A stretch of 64,000 nt of DNA, taken from the NCBI GenBank assembly GCA_037903475.1, contig JBAJFG010000330.1:248001-312000 (forward strand), written 5' to 3'. Position 1 is the stretch's first letter; each line of letters starts with the position of its first letter. Positions 1 through 12,100 of this stretch are shown here, in pieces. Origin of the DNA: Ancylostoma caninum (Eukaryota; Nematoda; Chromadorea; Rhabditida; Ancylostomatidae). The translations under genes were made by a program, and so were the position numbers. The notes under the pieces were generated by a model. That model saw nothing but the letters and a program-made list of their open reading frames with translations. It ran no database searches and was not told the origin of the DNA.

Positions 1-2343
1 TAACTGCTTGAGTTCTTCTTGGAAACAAGGATTGCATAAGTCTTTTTTCGTATAACATTTTCGCTTTGCAGAGCTTCTTTCTCATTTGTGCTCAATATAT
101 CTTCGAAGAAGCTGCTAGACTTATGCCTTTTTATTTTTGCGTCATTAGAAATCTGGTCCATCATGTCTAACATGGGTGTTGTAACTACTTGAGCGCATTC
201 TTCGGCGACCCCGTAAGTGATTTTCTGTCAGAACAGTTGTGAACCATATGCATGAAATGTAAAATGGCTTGTGCAAGATCTGTATATTGTCGCACTATTT
301 CCGGCGTATCCCTGATGTGAAGTGAACGAACGCAACGTGTTCGAGGCTATAAAACGCGGGCGCAATGTCTGCGTTCTCTCTTTACGCCATCGTTCGACCC
401 ATCGAAAGGGGGCTGTGGCTTTTTTTGAACAGCTATCAAACGAACGGGTGGTCCGTTTTTGTCACCTCTAATGGCCTGACGTTGCGTTTTATGGCGCATT
501 TTTTCGCACAACGTGTGGTCATTTCGCGTAAGGTGAACTGTGGCGATTAGTTGGCAAGTGTAGTACGATTGGGGCCGCATTATTTCCGATAGTTTGTACA
601 CGTTGTAGTAGTTTTGAAAGCATGGTTAGCTGAGGGTATCAAGCAGGTGACTTGATAACTATCATCAAAATCAAATTAGGATATCTCCTCATTTTTCTTT
701 TGAAAACCTGCACATAATTGCGGACTCAGCTTGTTCCACATCTGAACAGAAAAATGTGCGACACTCTTCTTCATCCGTTGGTCGTCATTACATTCTACCC
801 TTCTTGTTTTTTTAATAGATTTTTTCCCACTAGTGTTGACTTCTTGTTTTATATGGCTAATGTTGTGCATAATAACGAAAGGAACTAATGTGCAATGAAA
901 TAGAAGAGTTATGGAGTACAATCAGAACCAGATTACGATACCTATGCAGACAATTTCCGTTTTATCAAGCTGGCGTGACCAGAACGCAGTCATTCCTGCG
1001 AAAAGCAGTGCTCCAAGAAAATGTACGATAAATTAGTTTGTCGATTGTCAATATACACGTTTCTCTGAGATTGCCAAGGTTCTGAAAGGATTCAGTGTCT
1101 ATTTTTGTGATGCTTAGCCATTATTAAACCGAGTATCGTACTACAATTTCGAAACATTTCCAGTAGCCGAGTTTTGAAGGATGTAATGCCAGTAGCACCT
1201 GTTGGAAATTGGAAAATTTCATACTAGATCCACCAAAAATCAAAAGTGCTAGTACTTTGCTAGCTGGATGGTGCCCTTCCACGTGCTAGCAGTAGAGCAA
1301 TAAAATTTAGAATTGTGCAAGTGCCGGTGCACCCATTACCCTTGTTATGGGTACAATGGACTTCGACGTTCCACGTCCTCACCAATGTAGTAAAGCATAC
1401 ATCTGAGCGCCCGCTTGAGACTATGATTGTGAATAAACATAAATTGAAACCTAGACTGATTCCATCTATAACATGCGTCTTATGCGTCTCCTAGTCCACC
1501 GACTTGAACACTTAGATATTCTCTTTTCTACATCTTCACTCAACGCATAGAGGTATGCTCATCAACTCGAGAGCTTTTGTAATGCAAAAAGATGCAGGAT
1601 CTGAGTAAATGAGTGTGAACAAACGCTCGATCCAGCCTCTAGGTGCCTGTTTTGGCGACATTTGCCATTAACGTTATCGTCTGCAGAATCATCTGGCCTT
1701 GACTGTTCGGTTTTGCCATTTTGCTGAATCAAGTTTTAAATTCTGTTGTATTGCCTCTGTTTGATTTTAGCTGTAGGTTTTCGGAAGTGTTAGATTGTTC
1801 TTATTGAAACAAGCCTGTCGGATACCAGGTTAGCCACATACTTTCTGAGGGTTTAAAATAATTTGTGCACTGTTCTCCAGTTAACACTACCTCTAGCTGC
1901 TCTGTATTTATGTTACAAACCGCTCAGATATAATATTAATCAATCGCCGAATGTGAACAAGAATTTGAAAGGATTCATTTTTAAGGATTTGTGATTCTTT
2001 CGTTTCAGCCTAAGATTCCAGCACACTTGTGTTATGTAGGGCCTACAGTATTGTCCGTATAGTTGGGAACTCGCCTGAACTCTCCTACAAATCAAGGGCT
2101 TAGTGCTAAAACATAGTGTTTTCGGTGTCTTTGTGGGGAGATACGAGGCATTGACGTGGTTCAAATACTCAAGTAAGATCATGCATAATAAAAACCGACG
2201 GATAACAGGCTATCGAGTTGTTGCAGTTTTGAATTACCTCGTTCCCTGGTCCAATCAACGTGAGTCTCGATTCATTAAAATTTAAATTAGGTTTGATTTC
2301 GTCAGGCCCAGTCAAGTATGTACCTATCACCTGCGTTCTGCCT
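1..2343. other. gene-poor stretch, nothing recognised
   Basis: I see no reading frame with a recognisable domain, no consistent exon series and no RNA gene here. The sequence is AT-rich nematode intergenic DNA. Short open frames occur on both strands but resemble no known family. Confidence 0.5.
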
Positions 2344-2703
2344 TTAAAGGCAGTGTCTCACCTCGGAATCCATTCCGAGGATAGCATAAGAGAGGAATCC
2401 ACATGAGACGCTGATCAGAATGGTATACATATCCCCGTACAATAGTGCTGAAAACCCCGTTTTGAGCCCTTTCTTCTGTGGGGAGTTTGAAGTGCCCAGA
2501 CATCTTACACAAAGAGTTACAAGGTCCCAACGAATCAATATCACCAGGGGAGATGTATCTATGGGGGTGTGGAATTCCCCACAAACAAAGTTACTCAAGA
2601 AAGGGGTTTTCTTCGTATTTCTGTTTGAAACCGTGTATACCTTTGTGGTCAGCGTTGCCTAGCGATTCTTTTACGATAGAAATTTCGAAAATTTCCTTTC
2701 TGT
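2344..2703. mobile_element. TTAA-bordered MITE, copy A (degenerate right end)
   Basis: Starts with TTAA followed by AGGCAGTGTCTCACCTCGG, then shares interior blocks (a segment around GAATGGTATACATA, then a TTTGTGGAGTT-like block, then a GATCAGCGT-like block) with the copy at 5143-5806. The right end near TTTCCTTTCT is diverged and lacks a clean TTAA, so the boundary is approximate. The left border is the palindrome CTGCCTTTAAAGGCAG, which could be two termini back to back. No coding capacity. Confidence 0.5.
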
Positions 2704-5142
2704 GGTCAGACAGTGCCTTTGCGCGCCCTTGCACTGCTAAATTTCCCTTGTGCTATTCCTTCCCCGCATTGTTGCATGTAAGCATACCATTACCGTCTTT
2801 GCATTTGTATTAAAGGTAAAGGAAGTTGTTACAAGTTTTTATGAGGTTTCTGACTCGATCATGTTGCCTTTACCACGAATTCCAGTTTCACTATCTCTTT
2901 GGGTGGTCTCGCCGGTTTCCGCCGCGTGTGTTTTTGAGCGGAGCGGTGACGCAGCACTGTGCTCGACCCTCCGCATTGTTGCATCAATCTTGTGTTTTTT
3001 GATCGCGAAACCCTTTGATGTTTCCGATTTTAATGCGCACAGCAAAAACGTATTCGCCTATGTGAGATCGCGGCTAAGGATGAGACAGCAGAGACTTCAG
3101 TTCCATATTGTTTTCTAGAGACAGAATGGGGCTCATTCACCATCTTATCGCGCAGCAATAGAATCTCTTCACGAGCAGTGTGAGGAATGACAGTACAAGT
3201 GGAGCTGTTCACTTCCAGTCACTGTCGGTTTGCGATGGCTATGCTTGTGTGGTTTATGTGAAATGTACTGGTGAAAATGGATAGTTATTGTAGCAGGTAT
3301 ACTGTGACGGGAGTGGATAAGCATAGAAATAGTTGGATTATTAGACCTAGTGATCAACTGCTTCGGCTTCGATTTTTGCGTAACATCCTATTTGTACCTT
3401 CCAGGTGAGGAGTTAATAATAGGTCAGTTTATTTAAAAGGGCCCACATTTCAGAACTAGGTATCTCCTTCAGAGTCTCATAATAATGCACCAATTAGGAG
3501 TAGTGCCGGGTGCCCGCTAGCTCTCCATGTACTTCCCTCCCTCCCTATACAAATTTGAGGATGAAACTGAGAACTCAAGATCAACAAAATTTGATGTCTA
3601 AGTAAGTTTCTGAAGAACAAATACTAGGAATCTGAGTCCTTTCAAAAAAGAGGCAGGTCCAAATGTTTTAAAAATTTAAATAAAAAAAACGAATTCTCGG
3701 TGATGGGAACGAGTTGTCCAAATGTAAAAGTAAGCAAAAATATACTAATACAGAATTTTTACTTATGGATCATTTCTTCATGATTTTCTCTACCCGTTCT
3801 TGAGAAAATTGAGGAGGCAAGCAGTAGTAGTACTTGTATGCTTACTCTGCTGCACAGTGTTGGGTTTCAAATATTTCTGTCTCCGTGAAAGCTTCGCTAG
3901 GCCTCATGGGAGCACAATGATCTCTCGGTTGTCTCGACGAAGTTCAGGGTAATCAAGGAAAGCGTTAGAATTCCTTGAGGTTTTTGCTCGGGCTTCGCAC
4001 CACACCACTAACTTTCCCAGATGACAGCCTTACTTTGTCTGATTGGAGGTTGGTCCTCATTTCAACCTTTCCCCTTGCTTCCCTCTTCGAAATGCACTTT
4101 GGCTTACTGATGTTGCACCGCGGTGATTCCCTCTTTATTGCCTCCTAAAGTTTTTCACAGTGTGAGGTCCATCGATGTTTATGGCTAGAAAAAGGCAACA
4201 CGCAGAGCGTTCATAGTAAAAAGCTCACAGAACGCGGAATAGGCGGTTGCGTGCGGGCTACCCGCTGTTCAGCGACTGCACGGCTCGTGCGATGTGCTCG
4301 ATGGGCCGAGCACTGTGAGTTATGACCTCTGTAAAAGTTGCCACATGGTATTTCCCTGGATGAAAAACGGTACGAAAATGTGAGGTTGCGTGCCGCAGTG
4401 TAAGTGCTGTCAGTTTTTTTGTTGCCCTGCTTCCTCAGATTCTTCGTGGATCTGATCGGAATGAGCCTGCAGACCACCTGATACCCTGTAATGCCTGATT
4501 CTGTTGACGCCTTGTAGTTATATCTGCAAGACGAGTACGAGGACCGACGCAGATTTTTTGCACTCTTAAGGGTCCGACCTTGTAGAAAATTCTTCCCCAG
4601 GGTGCGTGGTTCGATTTTTAGCCGGGAAATGTTCAAACACAGCCGTTCTGACTCGATTTATGGGCACGCGATTCAGCGTCCGACAATGAACGAATGGCTG
4701 CGCTGTCTCAGTTTTTTCGCCGGCTCAGATTGCCCCAACTGGCGACGAAATAGTGTTCGGTGGCTGGATACCCAGCTTTCGAATAGTGTCATCACACTGC
4801 CGTTAGCTAGCATAGCATTGTGATGACACTACTCAACCGCTGTTTTTCTGGGCCACCGTACATGTCCAGAGATTTTCCTTCTGTGGCGATTTGTTTCGCA
4901 GACAGTTGCTCGGAACTGTTGTTATTTTTAGAAAAAGGTTCATCTGCACTGGTCTGCCTGTGATTGAAACCTTGGATCTGTGGAAGAGATCTGTGCCGGG
5001 TAGTGCTCAGTTCTCAATAACGTTGAAGAAGCGGTTGATATCTATTGCTCTTAGGAGCAGAATGTAGCTATTTATTATACTTTCACTTGCGGAACGTTAC
5101 ACTCGGAGGTGAAGCGCAGTACAAATCATCTGTGAAACATAA
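2704..5142. other. intergenic stretch with one small hairpin
   Basis: No recognisable gene. The only clear structure is a perfect 13-bp inverted repeat, TAGTGTCATCACA at 4784-4796 and its complement at 4819-4831, separated by 22 bases. Confidence 0.5.
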
Positions 5143-5806
5143 TAAAAGGCAATGTCTCATCTCGGAATTAGGTTTTCAATTTTCAACATCAGAGCAATCT
5201 TTAAGCGACGCTTATCACAATGGTATACATACTTCCTAATAAAAAAGCCAAAAAAAAACTTCTTGAGCCTCTTCTTTGTGGAGTTCGAGATGCTCGTTGC
5301 AAAACCTAGCACAAGAGTTTTGGCATGCTGTATCAACGGTAATATATTATAGGTTGCTGGCGCCTAACGTGTTGGGAGTGCGACTGTTTATTTCACCAGT
5401 AGCAAGAATAAACTGCAACTTTCTAAAAAGAGAAGCTCAAAAGTTTTTCGGCAGTCTTGTAAAGAAATATGTACACCACCACATCTGAAATAGTAGTGCC
5501 AGACGCAAGAGTGGCGAGTAAGTGGGGAGAGCTGTATTTACTGCTGTTTTTTTAGTTGTTTTTATCATTTAATATCAGAACTTTGACTTCGGCTTTGAAT
5601 AATCAAAATAAGTACCTAACATTAACGATGCACCCAACAAAAACAGACTGACAGAAAATTTTTGCTCCTTTATAAAGTGATTCCGTAAATCCTCCGCAAC
5701 TCATTCTCTGGGGGAAGTGGGTTACACCGTTGTGATCGGCGTGACCTAAAGTATCTTCATATGGTCAAATCTCGAACTTGATTCTGAGGTGAAGCATTTC
5801 CTTTAA
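5143..5806. mobile_element. TTAA-type MITE, copy B
   Basis: The left end (AAAGGCAATGTCTCATCTCGG) and the complement of the right end (TTAAAGGAAATGCTTCACC) form degenerate terminal inverted repeats. The right border is TTAA at 5803-5806; the left border is eroded to TAAA. The interior shares blocks with the element at 2344. It carries no transposase and is presumably mobilised in trans. Confidence 0.55.
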
Positions 5807-5990
5807 GATTAAAAGCATGAGAAGAAGAACGAGGCGACAGTTGGGAGACAATAACCAATAGCAACAATTTGAAATCTCCCCCTTTCCAGGTGTAACACCA
5901 CAAACTCCATGTTATCATGATTTTAATCAAATTTTTCGGGGTGCAGAAGACTCGTCGCGGGAGTAACACTCGTGGACACAATTACTAAGC

Positions 5991-6515
5991 TTAAGGGCAA
6001 GGTCCGGGCGAAATTCCATCCCAATGATTTCTATTGAATTCGTAGCCCACAGCGACGCCTTGGGCGAAAACTACACAAAAATCCCTGAAAAGGTCGCACA
6101 ACGAACGCTTTCGATCGACCAATTTCGGTACGGCGTTTGCGGGTTTGGGGCGTCCGTGCTTTCAAGTGACGTTATACGGTGCGCCCTACATGCTGTCTAT
6201 TGTGGCGTCGTAGGGAAAAATTCATATTCAAAGGACCGGTGGTCCGAATGATGGGGTGGGGCAGGTATCAGGAACTCTTCGTTAAGCTGTACGTATATAT
6301 GTGAGCGTCCATCGTTGTTCAGTAGGCACGCGCGCAGCTTTTGTCGGTTGGAGCGTGTTTTCCCACGGCTACCGTAGTCCCTGGACGTTTTGTCTCATAT
6401 CTAGCGATAGAGTTTATGTCGAGGTTTCAAACTTGAAATACCTGCTACACGTGGTTTAGACTCCACTGAGCAAAAAACCTGGGTGGGCAAGATTATGAGC
6501 GGACCTTGCCTTTAA
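5991..6515. mobile_element. TTAA-bordered MITE, copy C
   Basis: Begins TTAAGGGCAAGGTCCG and ends CGGACCTTGCCTTTAA, giving about 15-bp inverted termini with TTAA on both borders. The interior differs from the 2344/5143 pair, so this is another subfamily with similar ends. No transposase is encoded. It lies about 350 bp upstream of the pno-1 start codon and may influence that promoter. Confidence 0.6.
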
Positions 6516-6815
6516 GAGGATATTATCTTGGAAAGGGTAGCAAGGATTAATTCATTTGTTTGAACAGCTGTGAAGTTGAAAAACTCCTTTATTACGTAAA
6601 AGTGTGGGGTCGTGTTGCATGGACTAAATATCAATTCTGTAAATTTGCAGTGCTGCAGAGGATCAGCTGTTGCAGTTTTTCTAGCAGTGTTTCTGATTGA
6701 AAGGCTGCCGCTTTTTTGGGTTGCCTCTCTAATAACATAGTTTTTGAGAACTTGACGCTACGTTTCCTGATTACATCGAACAGCTGATGACGTCCCATAT
6801 ACACGGCCACATTCT

Positions 6816-6817
6816 AG
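6816..6817 (+). promoter_or_regulatory. candidate splice acceptor 5' of pno-1 start
   Basis: CACATTCTAG precedes 42 bases that stay in frame with the ATG at 6860. It could be a spliced-leader acceptor or the junction with an unseen first exon encoding extra N-terminal basic residues. Confidence 0.35.
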
Positions 6818-6859
6818 GTTTCAAAAAGAAAGAGGAAGAGTAATACAAAAGATGTGGAA

Positions 6860-7916
6860 ATGGAAGAATGCAGCAGTACCGTGGCGGCAGACGAGGGCCA
6901 CACTGATGAGTCCTCGCCACGACGGGCAAAAAAATCCAAAGGAGAGAAAGGCGAAATGCGCAAGGTAACTTGCTGGCCTTCATGACGTTCTGTTGTTTGT
7001 TTCAGCCATATTTTTAATTTTTATGTCCACCGCTGGTCTTTCTTTCCAGATCCCTGTACCAAAGCATCGTTATACACCTTTGAAAGATAACTGGGTTAAC
7101 ATTTTTACGCCGATTGTGAAAAATTTAGGATTGCAAATAAGGTAAGCTAAGCTAAGAGCAGAAGCTTTGGTCCTTGAATTTCACAGATTTTGACTACTGC
7201 TGCTCTTTAGGTTCAATATGAAGACAAGGAATGTTGAGATCAGGAATCCAGAAGATAGAGAGGACACGACGGATCTACAGAAGGTATGATTAATCTGTTG
7301 ATAATGTGTTCAAATCTGAAACAGAGATTTTTCCGGCTGCTGATTTTGTGCGTGCGTTCATACTTGGCTTCGATGTTGCTGATGCGCTGGCCCTTATTCG
7401 ACTAGACCATTTGTTCCTGGAAACGTTTGAGGTAGCGCAAGTGTACGACCACCAGTGTTGCTTTGAATGTTGAACTGGTTTTCAGGTGGCAGATGTGAAG
7501 TCATCGTTGAAGGGTGACAACCTCAGTCGTGCGGTAGGTCGGATAGCAGGAAAGGACGGGCGGACGAAGCTTGTCATAGAAAATGTTACTAAAACAAGGA
7601 TAGGTAGGCCTTTGGAATCCTGATGCTTTTCCTAATTACGGCTTGCCTTTTCAGTACTGGCAGATACGAAGATTCATTTACTAGGAGCGTTCCAAAACCT
7701 CAAACTCGCTCGAAATGCAATTTCCAGCCTTATCCTAGGTGGGCTATTACTTTCTTGCAGAGTCTTCATCCAGAAACTGTTCGCTATTTCCTCGAAGATT
7801 TATTTGTGCTAAAGTGCAGCCAAAAACAAAGGTCGATATCTCTTACAGGCGCGCCGCCATCAAAAGTCTATGGGAATCTGCGTAACTTGGCGTCCCGTTC
7901 CAGCGAACGGCTATAA
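6860..7916 (+). CDS. pno-1: PNO1 / Dim2 KH-domain ribosome assembly factor
   Basis: PNO1 binds the NOB1 nuclease and pre-40S particles in the nucleolus and nucleus and is needed for 18S rRNA 3'-end maturation. Seven exons: 6860-6964, 7050-7141, 7211-7283, 7327-7431, 7486-7603, 7655-7738, 7849-7916; 214 residues. Visible hallmarks are [17 protein letters not shown], then [22 protein letters not shown], the KH loop GKDG (GKGG in human), KTRIVLAD and the ending PPSKVYGN...ASRSSER, colinear with human PNO1. The N-terminal acidic/basic part is shorter than in human. An AG at 6816-6817 with an open frame after it means an upstream exon or a trans-splice site is possible; I chose the first in-frame ATG at 6860. 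The exon 4 acceptor (GAAACAGAG) is atypical. The orthology is very secure; exact N-terminus is not. Confidence 0.93.
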
Positions 7917-8075
7917 ATTTCCACATGGCCCTGACGCGTTTTGCTCTGTTTTTTTTCTTGTTCGTTGTTTCTTGTTGAGAGCTCTTTAGATGCGATTCTT
8001 ACCTATTTTTCAGTCAGATTGTTGAGTTATACGCTATCGCGTCGTTTTATTGGTTGTTGAACACTGGAACCACAC

Positions 8076-8081
8076 AATAAA
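8076..8081 (+). terminator. polyadenylation signal, pno-1
   Basis: AATAAA 160 bases after the pno-1 stop codon; the first good signal on the plus strand. Confidence 0.6.
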
Positions 8082-8092
8082 GGCAAAACAGT

Positions 8093-8098
8093 TTTATT
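8093..8098 (-). terminator. possible polyadenylation signal, mab-3
   Basis: TTTATT on the plus strand reads AATAAA on the minus strand. If used by mab-3, its 3' UTR would be about 1.1 kb and would overlap that of pno-1 tail to tail. A second minus-strand match lies at 8046-8051. Confidence 0.35.
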
Positions 8099-9197
8099 GT
8101 AAAACAGCGACTATAAACAACGATGTATTCATCACTAAGACTACGGTGACACCGGTACAGACGCATACGAGAACAGCATGCAGTGGTGACGATCGATAAT
8201 CGATCGCCAGCTACTGAGTAGGGAATGGAAACATGACAATGTGAAACAAACAGCAAGGGTTAACAATTTAGCGACGAGCGTCGATCGTCGTATGCCGTAG
8301 TAACTGGGATTGCATCCCACCCGAGAGAGACGCTGGACACGAGCAGTCCATGGGACCATAAAAACAAAGGGTATTACCTGAATGGACCACCACCAAGTTG
8401 GCTTGGGACCAACCTAACCTGGCTATGTAGAGACAAGTACCCGAGCAGCTTGGCTAGAACACGACTATTTTGCAAGATAATAGTGACTCCAGATCAACGG
8501 TACCTGAGCTGGTCAGCGGCGAAACGAGAGATCCCAACCTTCTGCGATTGCAGACTAGGCCCTAATGAGATACCGGTGACGTATTTTTTGCTGGTTTTAC
8601 CCGTTTTCCATTCATCGAAAGCTAGAGGATGTGGAACGATGCAACTGGAAAGGGTAGCCCAGCCAAGCTTCCGCATTGGCCTCTTATCGCGAGCAACCAA
8701 TAGCAGAGCTTCGCTGCACCGCCCATTTCCGAACAACGCTCCACATCCCAATACTATGACTTATATGGTTTCTGAAAACCTTAAGTAGATCTCATCTTCG
8801 GGCGAAAATTCCTGATCTCATGCTTCACGCCTTATCACTGCTAAAATGTGCAGGTATTGCGTCCAAGCCTCCAGTAAACTGGACCCGCTCGCACGTGTCG
8901 CACCTCTTTTAATGTGCCGCTCTGATCGATAATCGATACTGCCATATCCTGTGCTGACTTGTCCAAACAGCTGAGGGGGTGTGTGCGAGCGCGTCCACCC
9001 TACCGAAGCTTTCTGCATGGTGTTGCTATGATCTGGATCCTGCAGACATTTCTGCTATGCGTCGCTTTCACTAGCCAAGCCACGTGGGGTTAAATATGAC
9101 ACATTAAGAGCACTGGTGCTAGCAATGACGTGAGTAATGCATGTAAAATAAACTGGTAGGTACAGAAGAACGGCTATGGTACAGCGTAGTCTGTGGA

Positions 9198-12100
9198 CTA
9201 GTGCGGATGTTGCGTGAGTTGCGTAAAGATTTGAAACAGTGGCAGCGGGAGGAGGAATGGGTTCGGTACCGCTGGCAGCATTTGGGACGGTGGAAGCACC
9301 ATCGGTAGAGTGGCGGTGATCTGTGGAGGTGTGAGCGGTGCCGGCGCACATGGATACACGGCGACTGGATGAGGCAGCTCGATCAGCGGTGATGGGGAGA
9401 CCTCGGCTGATGAGGGCTCTGAAACGGTGCATTCAGAAGAAATGGTTCTTGCATAGTACAGAGGCCTTTATTAATAGGTTTCAACGTGACGCACATGGTG
9501 TATCACGCCCTTTCATCCTAGTGTGGCCACATGATGCGTATGGTGCATCACGTGAAATATGCTCTTCATGTTCCCTTGTGGTGAGATGGTGCAAACTCTG
9601 ATTTTTTTAGGAAACTCCCCTCTGGCCACCCATATCCGCCATGCAAAAATATGCTCGGTCTACAATGTATTAAACGTTTTTGCAGCCGGCAAAGTTCCCA
9701 TTGCGACATCTACCACAAGGAGTTGCGGAGTTGAGTTGCGTGCCGTGCCAGCGGTGATATCGTGTTACCTAGCATGTTGGGAGTGCAACTCCTTGTGGTG
9801 GCTGTCGCAACGGAAACCTTGGACTCTCCAGAAATAAGGGGATGGAGAAGGGTTTCCTGGTACAATTACAAGGAAATAAGTGTACCATTCTGATCAGCGT
9901 CGCCTGGAGAGGCATCTGATGTTAAAATCTCAGAATCGATCAGAAGATAAAATGTGCCGCTGGAGGTAAACTCAGTAGCGTCCTATGTACCTCAGGTTCT
10001 TTTCATGATTTTTCATACAATCAAGAGGTTTTGAGCAGTTTAGAGCCTCGACTAATATTGTTCAGAAAGCAGCTTGGTTTGAAACTAGTCGTATGGTCTG
10101 CTAGCTCAGAGAGGGCCAATCAAGTGACTTTGTCTGCATTTGCCACCGCACTGGTTTTATCGATGGGAACACGTCGTAGGATACACTCGGAAGGAGATTT
10201 CACTGTATGGCAGTAGGTAAACATCAATACGAAAGAAATCACATCGCATACAAGTCAAAAAGTATAAAGATTAGATCAGTTGGCCGACAGCGTGATGAGG
10301 TCGTAATTGCAGACAAAGTCACTCCACCGGCCTACTCTTAGTTAACAGACTATACTTACTATAGTCTGTTTCGCCAGCGATGATAGTTGAGTATTCGTGC
10401 ACAGTGTCTGTTTTTCTCTGTACCCTCTCCAATCTCTGCGCACTTTCCCGCCCTCTTCTTCTCTGCGGTGTTTCCACAACTATCTTCCTCCGTGAAACAG
10501 ACTATACCTTTGAGCATCTTCCATTTCCATATAGTTACTACATTCGCATATTGTAGTGCAGATGTGCTCTCATGTGCTCAAAGTGCTTAATGGCAAAACC
10601 GATCTACAATAACATTATGGGTGAAGTAATTACGATTCATGCACTTGGTAGATAGAAAAATGCACTTAATCGCGTCTTCCCTTCAACGAAACCACCCAAG
10701 GTTGCTTTGACACTAGTTCCTGCTTTATGCGACGATTATTTGTTCATTTTTGCAGCAACACGGATAGGACTTCAAGTTGAGCTCAAAGTAGCCATAGTCC
10801 TGCAGAAATCAACGAATCCTCACATAATTCCCAATTCCTTTGTAGGATTAGTTACCCTGTTGGTCTCTACAGCCTATCCCTGAGATCACAACACTGATCC
10901 ACCTGATCTCACTGATCTGGGGTCCTCTCTTCCAGGTTAATCCATAACCTGTACACAAACCCGCCACTTATCATAGTGTTTGTATTATTCTCTACTGCTG
11001 CTGAATGATTAATTGTCTCCAGTCCTGCTGTCTACCCAAGGATTCAGTAGCGAGTACACCTAACTCAGAAATCACGTTGGTTATCTCTCCTGGGACTAGC
11101 AAATACCACCATTGATGGAGCATATGAAGAAAGAGCGGAAACGTCGCATGAAAACCCCAAAGATAATTCAAAAGCTAAAGTCGAAAGCCATTCAAATTTC
11201 GAGGGCCGGAATTTGGAAAGAAAAGTAGATACGGTAACAAATACAGGTTGTCATCGGCCATTTAATGCTTATTCTTGAACAAACCAACAGTAGAAGGGTT
11301 AGAACATATCTGGTTTTAGGAACTTCCAGCACAAAGAGTCGGGATTCTACTCATTCTCGATGCTCTCATATAGCATCGCAATAGCTTGCATTATGTGTGC
11401 AATTCCCAGAGAAAAACATGAGTTCAGGAAATAAAAGAGATTGAAAGAGAGTTACATATTTCACGACTGCTCTCGCAAATAGAGATCACTGCAAAAGCTT
11501 AAGCACTATTCTGCTAGCTCTGTCCCAGCGATCTCGGGAAAAATCTCGAAGAAAAACTTTCTTCTCAGAATTGACCTATGGCTGCCACTTCAGTCCTCGA
11601 ACACGAAAATTGTTTCGATTTCGTAGTATAATTTTATCACTATACAGTTGCTTAAGATTACTGTGAGGACTTTGAAAGAAATGTGAATGCTGGCTGGTAA
11701 ATCGCCATGGGTTACAAAATAATGTTGATAATCGTGATCAGCCTTAAAACAGAGAGCAAAGTAAGTATGAATTTTGCGACTAGCAGAATAAATAACTCCA
11801 CAGGCACTTCAAGTGGAGTTTTTGATAATAATAGTGCCTAGTGTGTGATTTTTCGTGGGATGTTTGTCTCTTTCTTCTTTTTCTTGATTTCTTCAATATT
11901 TTCAAAAATTTAGACCACTTCACATTTTTTGACAATGTTTCCTTCAAAACCTCACATTTTTACCATGTGGGGAACATACTTAGCTCTTCACTTCATGCTT
12001 CTCGGTGGTAGTGGAGGCTCTATTAGGAAATGAGAGCTCAATGGCTCCTGTTAACACCATAAAAGCATTGTTATCACTGTCAGCTCCTGTTTTTCGTTAC

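Larger units (their letters stand above)
7917..9197. other. convergent 3' region between pno-1 and mab-3
   Basis: Holds the 3' UTRs of two convergent genes. Signals for both strands sit next to each other near 8.08 kb. A minus-strand open stretch at 8141-8359 matches nothing I recognise. Confidence 0.5.

Noticed and set aside
6903..6935. CTGATGAGTCC hammerhead-like string
   Set aside because: It lies in the pno-1 coding exon and has no matching GAAA core and stem; coincidence.
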